The notes under the pieces were generated by a model. That model worked only from the letters and a program-made list of their open reading frames with translations, was not told the origin of the DNA and ran no database searches. Shown here in pieces: positions 34,064 through 44,119 of a stretch of DNA of 63,451 nucleotides (the stretch's first letter is position 1; every line of letters begins with the position of its first letter). A program made the translations under genes and the position numbers. Origin of the DNA: Leisingera sp. ANG-Vp (GTDB taxonomy: Bacteria; Pseudomonadota; Alphaproteobacteria; Rhodobacterales; Rhodobacteraceae); assembly GCF_000813725.1 (NCBI RefSeq), contig NZ_JWLD01000019.1, positions 1 through 63,451 on the forward strand. The letters run 5' to 3'.

Positions 34064-35293
34064 TCAGCGCAAATCTGCCGGCAGTGCCGTATAACCCCGG
34101 AAGCGGATGCGTCCGCCTGATACCCGGTCCGGCTTCAGCCAATAATCCGGAAAGCGCTGCAGGAAACGCTCGATTGCGATCTTCCCCTCAAGCCGCGCCA
34201 AAGTCAGCCCGACGCACACATGGGGCCCGCCGGCAAAGGCCAGATGCCGGTTGGGCCGCCTCGAGATGTCGAACATACCCGGATTTTCAAACACTTCCGG
34301 ATCGCGGTTCGCCGCCCCGATTACCAGATGCAGATTTGTTCCCGCAGGAACGTGGACGCCGCCAATCTCCACCTCTTGCGCCGTTTCGCGGTTCCCTAGC
34401 TGGTTGGGAGAGCGGAACCGCAATATTTCCTCCACCGCCAGTTTGATCAGTTCCGGCTGCTGCAGCAGACGCTGCTTCTGCTCCGGGTGATCGTTCAGCA
34501 GTGCCAGCCCGTTGCCGATCAGGTTGGTGGTGGTCTCATGGCCTGCGTTCAGAATGAATATGCAGTTCTGGATCAGCTCGATCTCACTCAGTTTCTCATC
34601 TGCTCCCTCACCCCGGACCAGACGCGTCAGCACATCCGTCTCAGGATCGCCCGGTTCAGCCCGGCGCCGGGCGATGAGATCCTCCAGATAAGCCTTGAAC
34701 TCCTCAACAGCCTGATGCCCCGCCGCCAATTGCGCTTCGCTCAGAGCGGGTTCCAATGCGCCCAGAATTGCCAGCGACCAGTCGCGGAGCGGCGCCCGCT
34801 CCGCCAAAGGAACATCCAGCAGGTTGCCGATAATCTGGATCGGGATCGAAGCGGCAAAATCCTCAATCAGATCCGCATGTGCCCGGCCCGCCATCTGCTC
34901 AAGCAGGTGATCCACTGTCTCGATCAGACCCGGTTCCATCTTTGAAATCGCCCTTGGTGTCAGGGCCGAGGTCATGATCTTGCGCACCCGCGTGTGCAGC
35001 GGCGGGTCGGAAAACACCAGCGACGTGGTGTGATGCTCAAACAATGGAGAGCCGGCACCGTACTTGGGGGCAAAGACCTTCTTCTTGTCCGAGGAAAACA
35101 AAACAGTGTCACGGTAAATCCGGTCCAGGTCCGCATGGCGGCAAATCAGCAAAGACCCATCCGGCTGCGGCAGGACCGGCGCATCCCGCAGCAATGCGTC
35201 ATAAAATGGAAACGGATCTTCGGCAAATCCCGGAGGCGGATTTGCGAGATCAAAACCTTGTGCACTCACAGATACTTGCTGGCGTTGCCTCAT
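34064..35293 (-). CDS. Cytochrome P450
   Basis: A 409-residue soluble bacterial P450. The I-helix oxygen-binding motif NAGHETTTN is near residue 252, the K-helix ExxR is EEILRFRS, and the haem-binding loop FAGGPHVCVG contains the axial Cys360. No ferredoxin or ferredoxin reductase is adjacent, so electron partners are encoded elsewhere. It is convergent with the LuxR-type regulator and monocistronic. Roseobacter genomes commonly carry such CYPs of unknown substrate; nothing here indicates one. Confidence 0.92.
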   Translation of the reverse strand: MRQRQQVSVSAQGFDLANPPPGFAEDPFPFYDALLRDAPVLPQPDGSLLICRHADLDRIYRDTVLFSSDKKKVFAPKYGAGSPLFEHHTTSLVFSDPPLHTRVRKIMTSALTPRAISKMEPGLIETVDHLLEQMAGRAHADLIEDFAASIPIQIIGNLLDVPLAERAPLRDWSLAILGALEPALSEAQLAAGHQAVEEFKAYLEDLIARRRAEPGDPETDVLTRLVRGEGADEKLSEIELIQNCIFILNAGHETTTNLIGNGLALLNDHPEQKQRLLQQPELIKLAVEEILRFRSPNQLGNRETAQEVEIGGVHVPAGTNLHLVIGAANRDPEVFENPGMFDISRRPNRHLAFAGGPHVCVGLTLARLEGKIAIERFLQRFPDYWLKPDRVSGGRIRFRGYTALPADLR

Positions 35294-35461
35294 TTCACCC
35301 CTCCGGCGGTTCTGCTTGCCTCGGGCAACAGCTTCCCGCCAGAAATGCGACTGTCAATTGCTGAGACAGCAGTGAACCCTGCGTCACACCGGTCCTGCGC
35401 GGTTAACGAACATCGTGAATTCTAGGGTGACAGCCGCAAACGGAGCGGATAGAAACAAACC

Positions 35462-35824
35462 ATGAACACAGCCATTTCTTCGATCCGCAATCTTGGCCCC
35501 GCCTACGAGGAGGCCTGCCACCGCGCCGGTATCACCTCAGCCGAGGAGCTGCGCGCCATCGGTGCCGATGCCGCCTATGCCCGGCTGCTGCAGGCCGGCA
35601 CCCGGCCGCATTTCATCGGTTACTACGTGCTGGTCATGGCGCTGCAGGGGCGGCCCTGGAATGACTGCAAGGGCAAGGAAAAGGAAGAACTGCGCAAACG
35701 CTTCGACATGATCAAGGCGGATGTCCGCCCTCAGCACAGTTCAAAACTGCTGTCGGAGCTGGACGCCATCGGCGTGCGGGCCACGCCTGCGGACTTGAAA
35801 GTATGCGAACCGGCGCCGCGCTGA
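35462..35824 (+). CDS. TfoX C-terminal domain protein
   Basis: A 120-residue protein whose N-terminal half (SIRNLGPAYEEACHRAGITS, AEELRAIGADAAYARLL) matches the TfoX/Sxy C-terminal, helix-hairpin-helix-like domain. The TfoX N-terminal domain is absent, so a competence-regulator role should not be assumed. The C-terminal half is charged. AAACGGAGCGG precedes the ATG at a loose spacing. It converges with ndk across a shared terminator. Confidence 0.8.
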   Translation: MNTAISSIRNLGPAYEEACHRAGITSAEELRAIGADAAYARLLQAGTRPHFIGYYVLVMALQGRPWNDCKGKEKEELRKRFDMIKADVRPQHSSKLLSELDAIGVRATPADLKVCEPAPR

Positions 35825-35839
35825 ATTCCCAAAAGAAAA

Positions 35840-35861
35840 GGCCGCCCCAGAAAGGACGGCC
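35840..35861 (-). terminator. Terminator downstream of ndk
   Basis: GGCCGCCC (35840-35847) pairs with GGACGGCC (35854-35861), one mismatch. On the minus strand the stem is followed by TTTTCTTTT, a good tail for ndk; the plus-strand tail is weaker. Confidence 0.8.
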
Positions 35862-35886
35862 CAAAATCTTCCGGTAAGCGGATTGC

Positions 35887-36309
35887 TTAGCCGACCAGCT
35901 CGAGGCCGGAGAAGAAGTAAGCGATTTCCACCGCTGCGGTTTCCGGAGCGTCGGAACCGTGCACGGAGTTTTCGCCAACCGACTCAGCGAATTCAGCGCG
36001 GATGGTGCCGGCCGCGGCGTCTGCCGGGTTGGTGGCGCCCATCACTTCACGGTTCTTGGCAATGGCGTTTTCGCCTTCCAGAACCTGAGCAACGATCGGA
36101 GCGGAAGCCATGAATTCGCACAGTTCGTCGTAGAACGGACGCTCGGCGTGAACTTTGTAGAACTCGCCTGCCTGCGCTTTGGTCAGGTGGATGCGCTTCT
36201 GCGCAACAACACGCAGGCCGGCTTCTTCAAACTTGGCGTTAATTGCGCCGGTCAGGTTGCGGCGGGTTGCATCGGGCTTGATGATCGAGAAAGTGCGTTC
36301 CAGAGCCAT
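35887..36309 (-). CDS. ndk: Nucleoside diphosphate kinase
   Basis: A 140-residue enzyme of normal length. [18 protein letters not shown] is the family start, and the active-site His lies in SVHGSDAPE near residue 117. It equilibrates NTP pools using a phosphohistidine intermediate. An open frame extends upstream, but the ATG at 36309 has GGAGAATG nine bases before it and matches the family. It is divergent from the ABC-F gene. Confidence 0.97.
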   Translation of the reverse strand: MALERTFSIIKPDATRRNLTGAINAKFEEAGLRVVAQKRIHLTKAQAGEFYKVHAERPFYDELCEFMASAPIVAQVLEGENAIAKNREVMGATNPADAAAGTIRAEFAESVGENSVHGSDAPETAAVEIAYFFSGLELVG

Positions 36310-36509
36310 TTGGCATTCTCCTGATTGATGGGCCGCGGGCCAATGCCCGGGCCGGAAACTCCGCGCGCCGCGTAACATGGCTGGCGCCGCTTGGGAAGAC
36401 GTTTTCAGGACGCGCGCAGGCCCGCGGGCCTCAGGCGGGTAAATTTCCTGCAGGAAGAAGCGTAAGGGCCTGATTGACAGCCCCGGGCACCTGGGCCACA
36501 CCGCTGTCC

Positions 36510-38366
36510 ATGTTACGCATTCAGGACATCACCTATTCCGTCGAAGGCCGCCCGCTGATCGATGGCGCCTCCGCCACCATTCCCACCGGCCACAAGGTTG
36601 GCCTGGTCGGGCGCAACGGCACCGGCAAGACCACCCTGTTCCGCCTGATCCGGGGCGAGCTGGCGCTGGAGACCGGCAGCATCTCCCTGCCCACCAAGGC
36701 CCGCATTGGCGGTGTCGCGCAGGAGGCGCCGGCGTCCGATGTCTCGCTGGTGAATACGGTGCTGGCCGCCGACACCGAACGCACAGCCCTGATGGCCGAG
36801 GCAGAGACCGCAACTGACGCGGCCCGCATTGCCGAGATCCAGACTAGGCTCTCCGATATCGGCGCCTGGTCGGCCGAGGCGCGCGCCTCCTCCATCCTCA
36901 AGGGGCTGGGCTTTGATGATGAGGACCAGAAGCGCCCCTGCGCCGACTTTTCCGGCGGCTGGCGGATGCGGGTGGCTTTGGCCGCTGTCCTGTTCGCACA
37001 GCCCGACCTGCTGCTGCTGGACGAACCGACCAACTACCTCGACCTTGAGGGCGCCTTGTGGCTGGAAAGCTATCTGGCGAAATACCCCCATACGGTGCTG
37101 ATCGTCAGCCACGACCGCGGTCTGCTGAACCGCGCCGTGGGTGCGATCCTGCATCTGGAAGACAAGAAGCTGACCCTTTATCAGGGGACCTACGACACCT
37201 TTGCCGAAACCCGTGCTGCGCGCATTCTGGCGGCCCAGGCCGAGGCCAAGAAGCAGGAGGCGCGCCGCGCCCATCTGCAAAGTTTTGTCGACCGCTTCCG
37301 CGCCAAAGCCACCAAGGCGGTCCAGGCCCAGTCGCGCCTCAAGATGATCGCCAAGATGAAGCCGATCACTACCCCGCAGGAGGCGGCCCTGCGCGCCTTC
37401 ACCTTCCCCGAGCCGGAAGAAATGTCGCCCCCGATCATCCATCTGGAAGGCGGCACAACCGGTTATGGCGACACGGAAATCCTGAAGCGGCTGAACCTCC
37501 GTATCGACCAGGACGACCGCATCGCGCTGTTGGGCAAGAACGGCCAGGGCAAGTCGACGCTGTCGAAACTGCTGGCCGACCGGCTGCCGCTGATGGCGGG
37601 CAAGATGACCCGCTCCTCCAAGCTGCGCATCGGCTATTTCGCGCAGCATCAGGTGGATGAGCTCTATGTCGATGAAACCCCGATCGACCACCTGCGCCGC
37701 CTGCGCCCGGATGAGGCCCCGGCCAAACTGCGCGCACGCCTTGCTGGTTTTGGCTTGGGTGCGGCGCAGGCGGAAACCGAGGTAGGGCGGCTGTCGGGCG
37801 GTCAGAAGGCGCGGCTCAGCCTGCTGATCGCCACCATCGACGCGCCGCATATGCTGATCCTCGACGAGCCGACCAACCACCTGGATATCGAGAGCCGCGA
37901 AGCGCTGGTCGAGGCGCTCACCGCCTATTCCGGCGCGGTCATTCTGGTCAGCCACGATATGCACCTGCTCAGCCTGGTGGCAGACCGGCTGTGGCTGGTC
38001 TCCGGCGGGTCGGTCAAACCCTACGAAGGCGACCTGGAAAGCTACCGGTCGCTGCTGCTGGCGCGCGAAAAACCCGCGCCCAAGGCAGAGGCGCCAAAAC
38101 CTGCCAAACCCAAACGTGCCTCCCGCGATGTGCTGCTGGGCTTGCGCTCCGAGGTGCGCAAATCCGAGTCCCGCGTCGAAAAGCTCAGCGAAATGCGTGA
38201 AAAGCTTGACGAAAAGCTCGCCGACCCTAGCCTGTATGAACCGGGCAAGGCCGCCGACATCGAGGTCTGGCAGAAGAAACACGCTGAATGCCTGGAAGCG
38301 CTGGAACGGGCCGAGGGCCTGTGGATGGAGGCGCTGGAGAAGCTGGAGCAGGCTGAGGCGCAATGA
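36510..38366 (+). CDS. ABC-F family ATPase (Uup/YheS-like)
   Basis: A 618-residue protein with two ABC ATPase domains and no membrane segments. Domain 1 has Walker [10 protein letters not shown] (about 32), signature FSGGWRMR and Walker [12 protein letters not shown]; domain 2 has [17 protein letters not shown] and [12 protein letters not shown] charged linker joins them, and the C-terminal tail is coiled coil ([20 protein letters not shown]). ABC-F proteins act on the ribosome or in replication-linked repair. The start at 36510 matches the domain start. The next gene overlaps by four bases. Confidence 0.92.
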   Translation: MLRIQDITYSVEGRPLIDGASATIPTGHKVGLVGRNGTGKTTLFRLIRGELALETGSISLPTKARIGGVAQEAPASDVSLVNTVLAADTERTALMAEAETATDAARIAEIQTRLSDIGAWSAEARASSILKGLGFDDEDQKRPCADFSGGWRMRVALAAVLFAQPDLLLLDEPTNYLDLEGALWLESYLAKYPHTVLIVSHDRGLLNRAVGAILHLEDKKLTLYQGTYDTFAETRAARILAAQAEAKKQEARRAHLQSFVDRFRAKATKAVQAQSRLKMIAKMKPITTPQEAALRAFTFPEPEEMSPPIIHLEGGTTGYGDTEILKRLNLRIDQDDRIALLGKNGQGKSTLSKLLADRLPLMAGKMTRSSKLRIGYFAQHQVDELYVDETPIDHLRRLRPDEAPAKLRARLAGFGLGAAQAETEVGRLSGGQKARLSLLIATIDAPHMLILDEPTNHLDIESREALVEALTAYSGAVILVSHDMHLLSLVADRLWLVSGGSVKPYEGDLESYRSLLLAREKPAPKAEAPKPAKPKRASRDVLLGLRSEVRKSESRVEKLSEMREKLDEKLADPSLYEPGKAADIEVWQKKHAECLEALERAEGLWMEALEKLEQAEAQ

Positions 38367-38983
38367 TCGACACCGCATTACTGATCACATCCTTTGTGAC
38401 GCTGTTTGTGATTATCGACCCGATTGGCCTCACACCGATCTTCATCGCGCTGACCCAAGGCATGCCGCCGGCCCGCCGCCGCGCCATCGCGCTGCGGGCC
38501 ACCATCACCGCCGCGGTGCTGCTAGCGCTGTTTGCAGCCCTGGGCGAGGCGGTTCTGGGATTCATTGGCATTTCCATGCCGGCCTTCCGGGTGGCCGGCG
38601 GTATTCTCCTGTTCCTCACTGCGCTCGACATGCTGTTCGAACGCCGCAACAAACGGCGCGAAGACCGCAGCGAAGAGGATGATTTCGACGATCCCTCCAT
38701 TTTCCCCCTGGCGATCCCGCTGATTGCGGGTCCCGGCTCCATCGCCACGGTGATCCTGCTGGCGGGCCAGCAGCCCGGGCTGGCAGGTTTTGCCATGGTC
38801 ATGGGTGTCGTGGCGGCGGTGCTGGCGATCCTCCTGGTGATGTGCCTGTTCTCCGGCCTGTTCGAACGGCTGCTGGGCAAGACCGGCATCACCGTTGTCA
38901 CCCGCCTTCTGGGCATGCTGCTGGCCGCGCTCTCTGTGCAGTTTGTGCTCGACGGGCTGCGCGCATTCGGCTTTGCCGGCTAG
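38363..38983 (+). CDS. MarC-family membrane protein
   Basis: A 206-residue inner-membrane protein with six predicted helices. MarC signatures are FVIIDPIGLTPIFIALTQG near the N-terminus and PLAIPLIAGPGSIATVILL in the middle. Family function is unresolved; the old link to multiple antibiotic resistance has not held up. Overlap of ATGA with the ABC-F gene suggests coupled translation. Confidence 0.92.
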   Translation: MIDTALLITSFVTLFVIIDPIGLTPIFIALTQGMPPARRRAIALRATITAAVLLALFAALGEAVLGFIGISMPAFRVAGGILLFLTALDMLFERRNKRREDRSEEDDFDDPSIFPLAIPLIAGPGSIATVILLAGQQPGLAGFAMVMGVVAAVLAILLVMCLFSGLFERLLGKTGITVVTRLLGMLLAALSVQFVLDGLRAFGFAG

Positions 38984-39027
38984 CATAACGTCCCGGCCCG
39001 CCTACATTAAACTCAGGAGGTGAGCAG

Positions 39028-39609
39028 ATGGGCGAAATAGAAATCGGGCGGTTTATCTATTTGGTGCTGCTGCTGATTGCAGTGGGGTCCTGGGTTTTTG
39101 TGCAAAACCGGCAGAGCATCGGCAAAACCCTGCAAATGTTTGCTGTCTGGGGATTTATTTTCCTCGGTGTCATTGCCTCCTACGGTCTGTGGGAGGACAT
39201 CCGGCACACCGTTCGCCCCCAGCAAAGCGTTGCGGTTGATGCCGGCCGTGTCGAGGTGCCGCGCGCGCCGGACGGCCACTACTACCTGACACTGGACGTG
39301 AACGGCGCGGCCATCGAGTTTCTGGTCGACACCGGCGCCAGCCAGGTTGTGCTGAACGCGGCCGACGCCCAGCGCGCCGGAATCGACACCGACAACCTCG
39401 CCTATCTCGGCCGCGCCCGCACTGCCAACGGCGAGGTGCGCACGGCTTCTGTCTGGGTCGACGAAATCTCTCTTGGCGGCATCGCGGACACCGGGGTGCG
39501 GGTCTGGGTCAACGAGGGAGAACTGGAACAATCCCTTCTTGGCATGGGTTATCTGCAGCGCTGGTCGAGCATTGAAATCCGCAACGGCGCGCTGGTGCTG
39601 ACCCGCTGA
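39028..39609 (+). CDS. Membrane-anchored retropepsin-like aspartic protease (TIGR02281 type)
   Basis: A 193-residue protein with two N-terminal helices (about 9-26 and 34-54) and a periplasmic aspartic-protease half-domain with the active-site motif FLVDTGASQVVLN (about 96-108). The family acts as a homodimer, one Asp from each chain, like retroviral proteases. AGGAGGTGAG lies just upstream of the ATG. Substrates are unknown for alphaproteobacterial members. It stands alone between marC and a globin gene. Confidence 0.87.
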   Translation: MGEIEIGRFIYLVLLLIAVGSWVFVQNRQSIGKTLQMFAVWGFIFLGVIASYGLWEDIRHTVRPQQSVAVDAGRVEVPRAPDGHYYLTLDVNGAAIEFLVDTGASQVVLNAADAQRAGIDTDNLAYLGRARTANGEVRTASVWVDEISLGGIADTGVRVWVNEGELEQSLLGMGYLQRWSSIEIRNGALVLTR

Positions 39610-39685
39610 CCCCTCTGCGGCGCCTTCAAAAACACCTTTCTGACACTTGAGGCGGATCAAGGATTTCCAGCCGCAAGGTTTTACT

Positions 39686-40144
39686 ATGGGCAGCATCAGT
39701 CCAAATAGAAAGGAGCGTGACGTCCCCGTGACAGAAGCAGAACTGAAGCAGCTCCAAGAGAGTTACAGCAAGCTGAAGGACGGCGCTGGGGATACCCCCG
39801 TCTTCTTCTACGAAGCGTTGTTCCGCCATGCGCCAAACCTGCGCCGGATGTTCCGTGAGGATCTGGAAGGCCAGGGTATGAAGTTCATGACAACGCTCGG
39901 TGTCATTCTTGCCAAACTGAATGACGAAAGCGCTGTCGCCGCGCATTTCCAGGAACTGGGCAAAAAGCACGCCAGCCTTGGAGTCCAAACGCTGCACTTT
40001 GCACCGATGGAAGACGCATTGATCGACACCCTGCGCCACGCGCTGGGAAAAGACCTTACCCCGGAGCTTGAAAAACTCTGGCGCCAGGCCTTTGAAGAAA
40101 TCGCGGACAGAATGATCCAGCGCGGCGGTATTCCGGAAAGCTAA
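39686..40144 (+). CDS. Globin-family haem protein
   Basis: A 152-residue single-domain globin. The B-to-E helix stretch FFYEALFRHAPNLRRMF carries the conserved CD1-type Phe, EGQGMKFM supplies a likely distal Gln, and His95 in LGKKHASLGV is the proximal haem ligand. Relatives act in NO or oxygen chemistry. The start is uncertain: ATG 39686 has an AAGG nine bases upstream, while GTG 39728 begins the globin domain proper (TEAELKQLQ) after an AAAGGAG at a long spacing. Confidence 0.85.
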   Translation: MGSISPNRKERDVPVTEAELKQLQESYSKLKDGAGDTPVFFYEALFRHAPNLRRMFREDLEGQGMKFMTTLGVILAKLNDESAVAAHFQELGKKHASLGVQTLHFAPMEDALIDTLRHALGKDLTPELEKLWRQAFEEIADRMIQRGGIPES

Positions 40145-40163
40145 TCCCGGCAGCGGCTCCGGC

Positions 40164-40709
40164 TCAGCTGTCTTCGACAGTTGGCAGAATGAAACCGGTG
40201 ACCGGGTAAACACGGCCAAAGGCACCAGGATTGCTTTCCAGGCGGACCGCGGACCAGTCGTTGTCCTCGGAAACGTCAATCACCGCCATACCCAGCGAGA
40301 CCTTGTTTCGGTGCCAGTTGGCGTGGTTGACCTCGATCCTGCGGGAATCCTCGACTTTGGAGACTACCGCCACATGGCCCAGAGGGTTGGACCGCGTGGC
40401 ACTGAAGGCCATCACTGCACCAGGCTCCGGGTTCTGGCCCCGGTCGAACAGCCCCTTCGCCTGGCCCCACCAGGTCTTGGCGTTGCCATAGATTTCGATA
40501 CCGCTGGCGTTACGGGCAAAGGGGACGCACCACACGCGCTTGCCGCTGGACTGCAGGTTTTCCACCTGGCTCACAGCATATTCCAAGCGTGCGGCCTCAA
40601 CCTCAGTCCGGCTGACCTGCCCCCCGTTCGGGCTTGCGCAATTGGCCAGGATCAGCAGCCCAGCGGCTGCAAGCGGCAGCTGCCGCGCCCGCGAAAACGC
40701 ACGCTTCAT
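40164..40709 (-). CDS. CHAP-domain lipoprotein
   Basis: A 181-residue protein with a lipoprotein signal (LLILANCAS, lipidated Cys about residue 24) and a CHAP cysteine-peptidase/amidase domain: catalytic Cys in VWCVPFAR, His in LGHVAVV, and Asn/His in NHANW. CHAP enzymes cut peptide or amide bonds in peptidoglycan or glutathionyl-type substrates. An upstream extension of the open frame is discounted because the signal peptide begins at 40709. It probably acts in the periplasm, anchored to a membrane. Confidence 0.85.
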   Translation of the reverse strand: MKRAFSRARQLPLAAAGLLILANCASPNGGQVSRTEVEAARLEYAVSQVENLQSSGKRVWCVPFARNASGIEIYGNAKTWWGQAKGLFDRGQNPEPGAVMAFSATRSNPLGHVAVVSKVEDSRRIEVNHANWHRNKVSLGMAVIDVSEDNDWSAVRLESNPGAFGRVYPVTGFILPTVEDS

Positions 40710-40850
40710 GGTGATCTGTCCCCCAGTCGTCTTGTTCTTTTGGCGGGGAGCAATACTGCGGAACTGCGTTTCAGGCGAGCATTTCCTGCACAATTGAAAC
40801 AAATCTGACCAGAATTGGCAGAAAACCGCCGAAAGCCGCGGGGTTAAAGG

Positions 40851-41309
40851 CTATTTCTCAGCCTTCTTCTCCCAGCGCCCGCTTTCTTCGGACCAGTACT
40901 GGGCAGAACAACCGGCGTCAGTCAGACTTTTCCATTGGCCGCGGGCGTGCTGCACCGCTTCCGGATCTGTTCCGTCAAACAGGACGCAGACACGGTTCAG
41001 AGCCTGCACCTCCTCCGGCGTGACCGCGGCGCCATCCACCGCCATCACACACTCAGGATTGTTGGCTGCCTCCTGCCCTGCCGTCAGCAGCACCGGCTGC
41101 AGCGCATCATGGGGACCGCCCGCCAGACCATGGGCCAGAAAGCTTTCCTCCGGCCCCAGCCACAGGCGGTCATCCAGCCAGGCCATGCGCTCGGGGTCGC
41201 GGCCGCGCACCGCAATGCGCCAGCCCGCCCCGCGCGCCTTGCCAAGGAGCACCGGCAGGGTCTCCTCCAGCGGCCCGCGCGTCAGATGATAGAAATAGGC
41301 AGCCCCCAT
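40851..41309 (-). CDS. holC: DNA polymerase III subunit chi
   Basis: A 152-residue HolC protein. The start YFYHLTRGPLEETLPVLLGKA and the LDDRLWLG and NRVCVLFDG segments match the family. Chi links the clamp loader to single-strand binding protein at the replication fork. It lies six bases after pepA on the same strand, the conserved pepA-holC pairing of many proteobacteria. Confidence 0.9.
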   Translation of the reverse strand: MGAAYFYHLTRGPLEETLPVLLGKARGAGWRIAVRGRDPERMAWLDDRLWLGPEESFLAHGLAGGPHDALQPVLLTAGQEAANNPECVMAVDGAAVTPEEVQALNRVCVLFDGTDPEAVQHARGQWKSLTDAGCSAQYWSEESGRWEKKAEK

Positions 41310-41315
41310 GACCGC

Positions 41316-42791
41316 TTATTCCGCCTCGAACTTATCCGCGACCAGCCGGTTCAGCGCCATCACACCCCAGCCGGTGGCACCCTTGGGCGCGTAAGAGGTG
41401 TCAGACTTCACCGAGGCCACGCCGGCGATGTCCAGATGGATCCAGGGCATGTCTTCCTTGATGAACCGCTGCAGAAACTGTGCCGCGGTGATCGAGCCTG
41501 CCGGGCGGCCGCCGACGTTCTTCATATCGGCAATGCGCGACTTCAGCTGGTCGTCATAGGCCTTGCCCAAGGGCATCCGCCAGGCGCCCTCATCCTCGGA
41601 CCTGGCCGCCTTCAGGAAGGCATTGCACAAATCGTCGTCATTGGAGAACACGCCAGCATTCTCATGCCCCAAGCCGATGATGATCGCACCGGTCAGTGTG
41701 GCCAGGTCAATGACACCCGCGGGTTTGAACCGCTCCTGCGCGTACCAAAGCACATCGCACAGAACCAGGCGCCCCTCAGCGTCGGTGTTGATGATCTCCA
41801 CCGTGTCGCCCTTCATCGACTTCACCACGTCGCCCGGGCGGGTGGCGTTGCCGGAGGGCATGTTCTCGACCAGGCCAACCAGGCCCACCACATTCGCCTG
41901 CGCCTTGCGCAAGGCCAGCGCCTTCATGGTGCCGGTGACAACACCCGCGCCGCCCATGTCCATGGTCATGTCTTCCATGCCGCCCGCAGGCTTCAGGGAG
42001 ATACCGCCGGTGTCAAACACCACGCCTTTGCCGACCAGTGCCAAGGGGGCCGCATCCTTGGCGCCGCCTTTCCACTGCATCACAGCCACCTTAGAGGGGC
42101 TGTCAGAGCCCTGCCCGACGCTCAGCAGTGTGCGCATGCCGAGCTTCTCCAGATCCGCCTCTTCCAGAACTTCGACCTCCAGGCCAATGTCCTTCATCTC
42201 TTCGATGCGGCGGGCAAACTCGGTTGTGGTCAGCACATTGGCCGGTTCATTGACCAAGTCACGGGTCATATGCACGCCCTCAGCCACAGCCAGAAGCGGC
42301 GCACAGACGGCTTCCAGATCGGCCGGGGCCTTGGAGGCAATCACCACTTCGGCGTCAGGTTTGTCGTCCTTGGGCGATTTGTGGTTGTCAAAGCCATAAT
42401 CGCGCAGGGCAATCCCCATGGTCAGGTCGGCTGCCTTGTTCATGCTGCCCGCCATGACGGTCAGCACCTTGCCCGCCGCAGCCTTGGCCAGCTTGGCACC
42501 CGCCTTGCGGGCCTCCACCGGGGTCAGCTTGCGCGGCAGCACCAGAACCAGCAAAGCCTCAGCCTGCATGCCCGCAGGCCAGCCCAGCGCAATCACATCG
42601 CCGGTCTTCGCCTTTTTGAAGCCGTCCGATTCGATCAGCCGGGCAATTGCGCCTTTGGAGAGCCGGTTGGCGCTGCGGGCGGCCTGATCCATGCTGCCCT
42701 CGGGCGTGACCATCACCGCCACGCGGCCGGTCATCCCGGCCAGGGCCTTGGGGTCGTACTCGGCAAACCGGATCGGGGTAAGGCTGCTCAT
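41316..42791 (-). CDS. pepA: Leucyl aminopeptidase (M17)
   Basis: A 491-residue M17 aminopeptidase of usual size. The C-terminal catalytic domain contains GKGVVFDTGGISLKP, the NTDAEGRLVL signature and downstream LTGA, providing the two-metal site residues. It removes N-terminal Leu and other residues as a hexamer, and in enteric bacteria also binds DNA for site-specific recombination. ATG at 42791 follows GGAGAG. It is divergent from lptF. Confidence 0.96.
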   Translation of the reverse strand: MSSLTPIRFAEYDPKALAGMTGRVAVMVTPEGSMDQAARSANRLSKGAIARLIESDGFKKAKTGDVIALGWPAGMQAEALLVLVLPRKLTPVEARKAGAKLAKAAAGKVLTVMAGSMNKAADLTMGIALRDYGFDNHKSPKDDKPDAEVVIASKAPADLEAVCAPLLAVAEGVHMTRDLVNEPANVLTTTEFARRIEEMKDIGLEVEVLEEADLEKLGMRTLLSVGQGSDSPSKVAVMQWKGGAKDAAPLALVGKGVVFDTGGISLKPAGGMEDMTMDMGGAGVVTGTMKALALRKAQANVVGLVGLVENMPSGNATRPGDVVKSMKGDTVEIINTDAEGRLVLCDVLWYAQERFKPAGVIDLATLTGAIIIGLGHENAGVFSNDDDLCNAFLKAARSEDEGAWRMPLGKAYDDQLKSRIADMKNVGGRPAGSITAAQFLQRFIKEDMPWIHLDIAGVASVKSDTSYAPKGATGWGVMALNRLVADKFEAE

Positions 42792-42991
42792 TCCACTCTC
42801 TCCTGCTGGTATCGCTTGATTGTTGGGTAAAGAGGTACCGTGCCGGAACGGGCTTGGCCAGACCTGGTGTTACCCCGCGCCATCCGCGGTCCGCCGCCTG
42901 TCACAGGCACCGGGTGAGAATGCAGTTTTCCCCGCCCGGCAAATCCTCTAAGGTCCCGCAAAATAACAATGGCAAGATCTGGGGGGATCGG

Positions 42992-44119
42992 GTGTCACGC
43001 TACGACAGGTATGTGCTGTCACAGTATCTGCTCTTCTTCGGCTTTTTCGCGCTGATTCTGGTGGCCGTCTTCTGGGTCAACCGGGCTGTTGTTCTGTTTG
43101 ACCGTCTGATCGGCAACGGCCAGTCGGCGCTGGTGTTTCTGGAGTTCACCGCGCTCACCCTGCCGAACCTCATTCGCATGGTGCTGCCGATTGCCGCCTT
43201 CGGGGCGTCTGTCTGGGTGACCAACCGGCTCAACAGCGAAAGCGAGCTGACGGTGCTGCGCGCCACCGGCACCAGCCCCTGGCAGATGGCACGCCCCGCC
43301 CTGGCCTTTGGCGTCATCACCGCGCTGATGATGTCGGCGCTGACGCATTATCTGCTGCCTGCCTCGATCAGCCAGCTGGAGGTGCGCGAAAGCGAAGTCT
43401 CGCGCAATATCACTGCCAAGCTCCTCAGCGAGGGGGATTTCCTCCACCCTGCGGATGGTGTCACCTTCTACATCCGCCAGATCGACCCGGACGGCACCTT
43501 GAACGATGTCTTCCTGTCGGACCGCCGCGATCCTGAGGTGACCGTGACCTACACCGGTGCCCGCGCCTTTCTGGTGCGCGACGAAGGCAGTGCCCACCTG
43601 ATTATGGTTGAAGGGATGGCACAGCGGCTGGACAAGAAGACCCAGCGGCTTTCAACTACCTTCTTCTCGGATTTCTCATATGATATCAGCGCTTTGGCGC
43701 GGCAAGCTGAGAATCCGGCCCGCAATATCCGTGCCATTCCCAGCCTTGAGCTGCTGACCAGCACCGCCGCAGTGACTGCAAAAGACGGGTATTCCGCCGG
43801 CGCCCAAGCCGAGGAGCTGCATCTTCGGTTTGCCCGCGCTCTGGTCTGCGTGGCGGTGACACTGATCGGGTTCTCGGCACTGATGATGGGCACATTTTCG
43901 CGCTTCGGGGTCTGGCGGCAAGCTTTCCTGGCCTTTGTTGTGCTGATCTTTGTCGAAGGGCTGCGCGGCGTGGTCTCCGAACCGGTGCTGGACAATGCCA
44001 GCCTTTGGCCGCTGCTCTACCTGCCGACGGCGCTGGGGATCGGCATCGCTTTTGTGTTCCTGACCCTTGCAGCCCGTCCCAAACGGATACGCGGCCGGCT
44101 GCCGGAGGCACCGGCATGA
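42992..44119 (+). CDS. lptF: LPS export permease LptF
   Basis: A 375-residue YjgP/YjgQ-family permease with six helices, three each side of a large periplasmic beta-jellyroll domain (about 115-275). SRYDRYVLSQYLLFFGFF is the typical start. GTG at 42992 with GGGGGG upstream is preferred over earlier ATGs, because the first helix begins there. With LptG and LptB2 it extracts lipopolysaccharide from the inner membrane. It overlaps lptG by four bases. Confidence 0.93.
   Translation: MSRYDRYVLSQYLLFFGFFALILVAVFWVNRAVVLFDRLIGNGQSALVFLEFTALTLPNLIRMVLPIAAFGASVWVTNRLNSESELTVLRATGTSPWQMARPALAFGVITALMMSALTHYLLPASISQLEVRESEVSRNITAKLLSEGDFLHPADGVTFYIRQIDPDGTLNDVFLSDRRDPEVTVTYTGARAFLVRDEGSAHLIMVEGMAQRLDKKTQRLSTTFFSDFSYDISALARQAENPARNIRAIPSLELLTSTAAVTAKDGYSAGAQAEELHLRFARALVCVAVTLIGFSALMMGTFSRFGVWRQAFLAFVVLIFVEGLRGVVSEPVLDNASLWPLLYLPTALGIGIAFVFLTLAARPKRIRGRLPEAPA

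Noticed and set aside
36513-38378. A 621-codon open frame antisense to the ABC-F ATPase gene, and similar long antisense frames (for example 40935-42830 against pepA).
   Set aside because: GC-rich third positions produce long stop-free antisense frames; their translations are low-complexity and lack domains, while the sense frames are clear conserved proteins.
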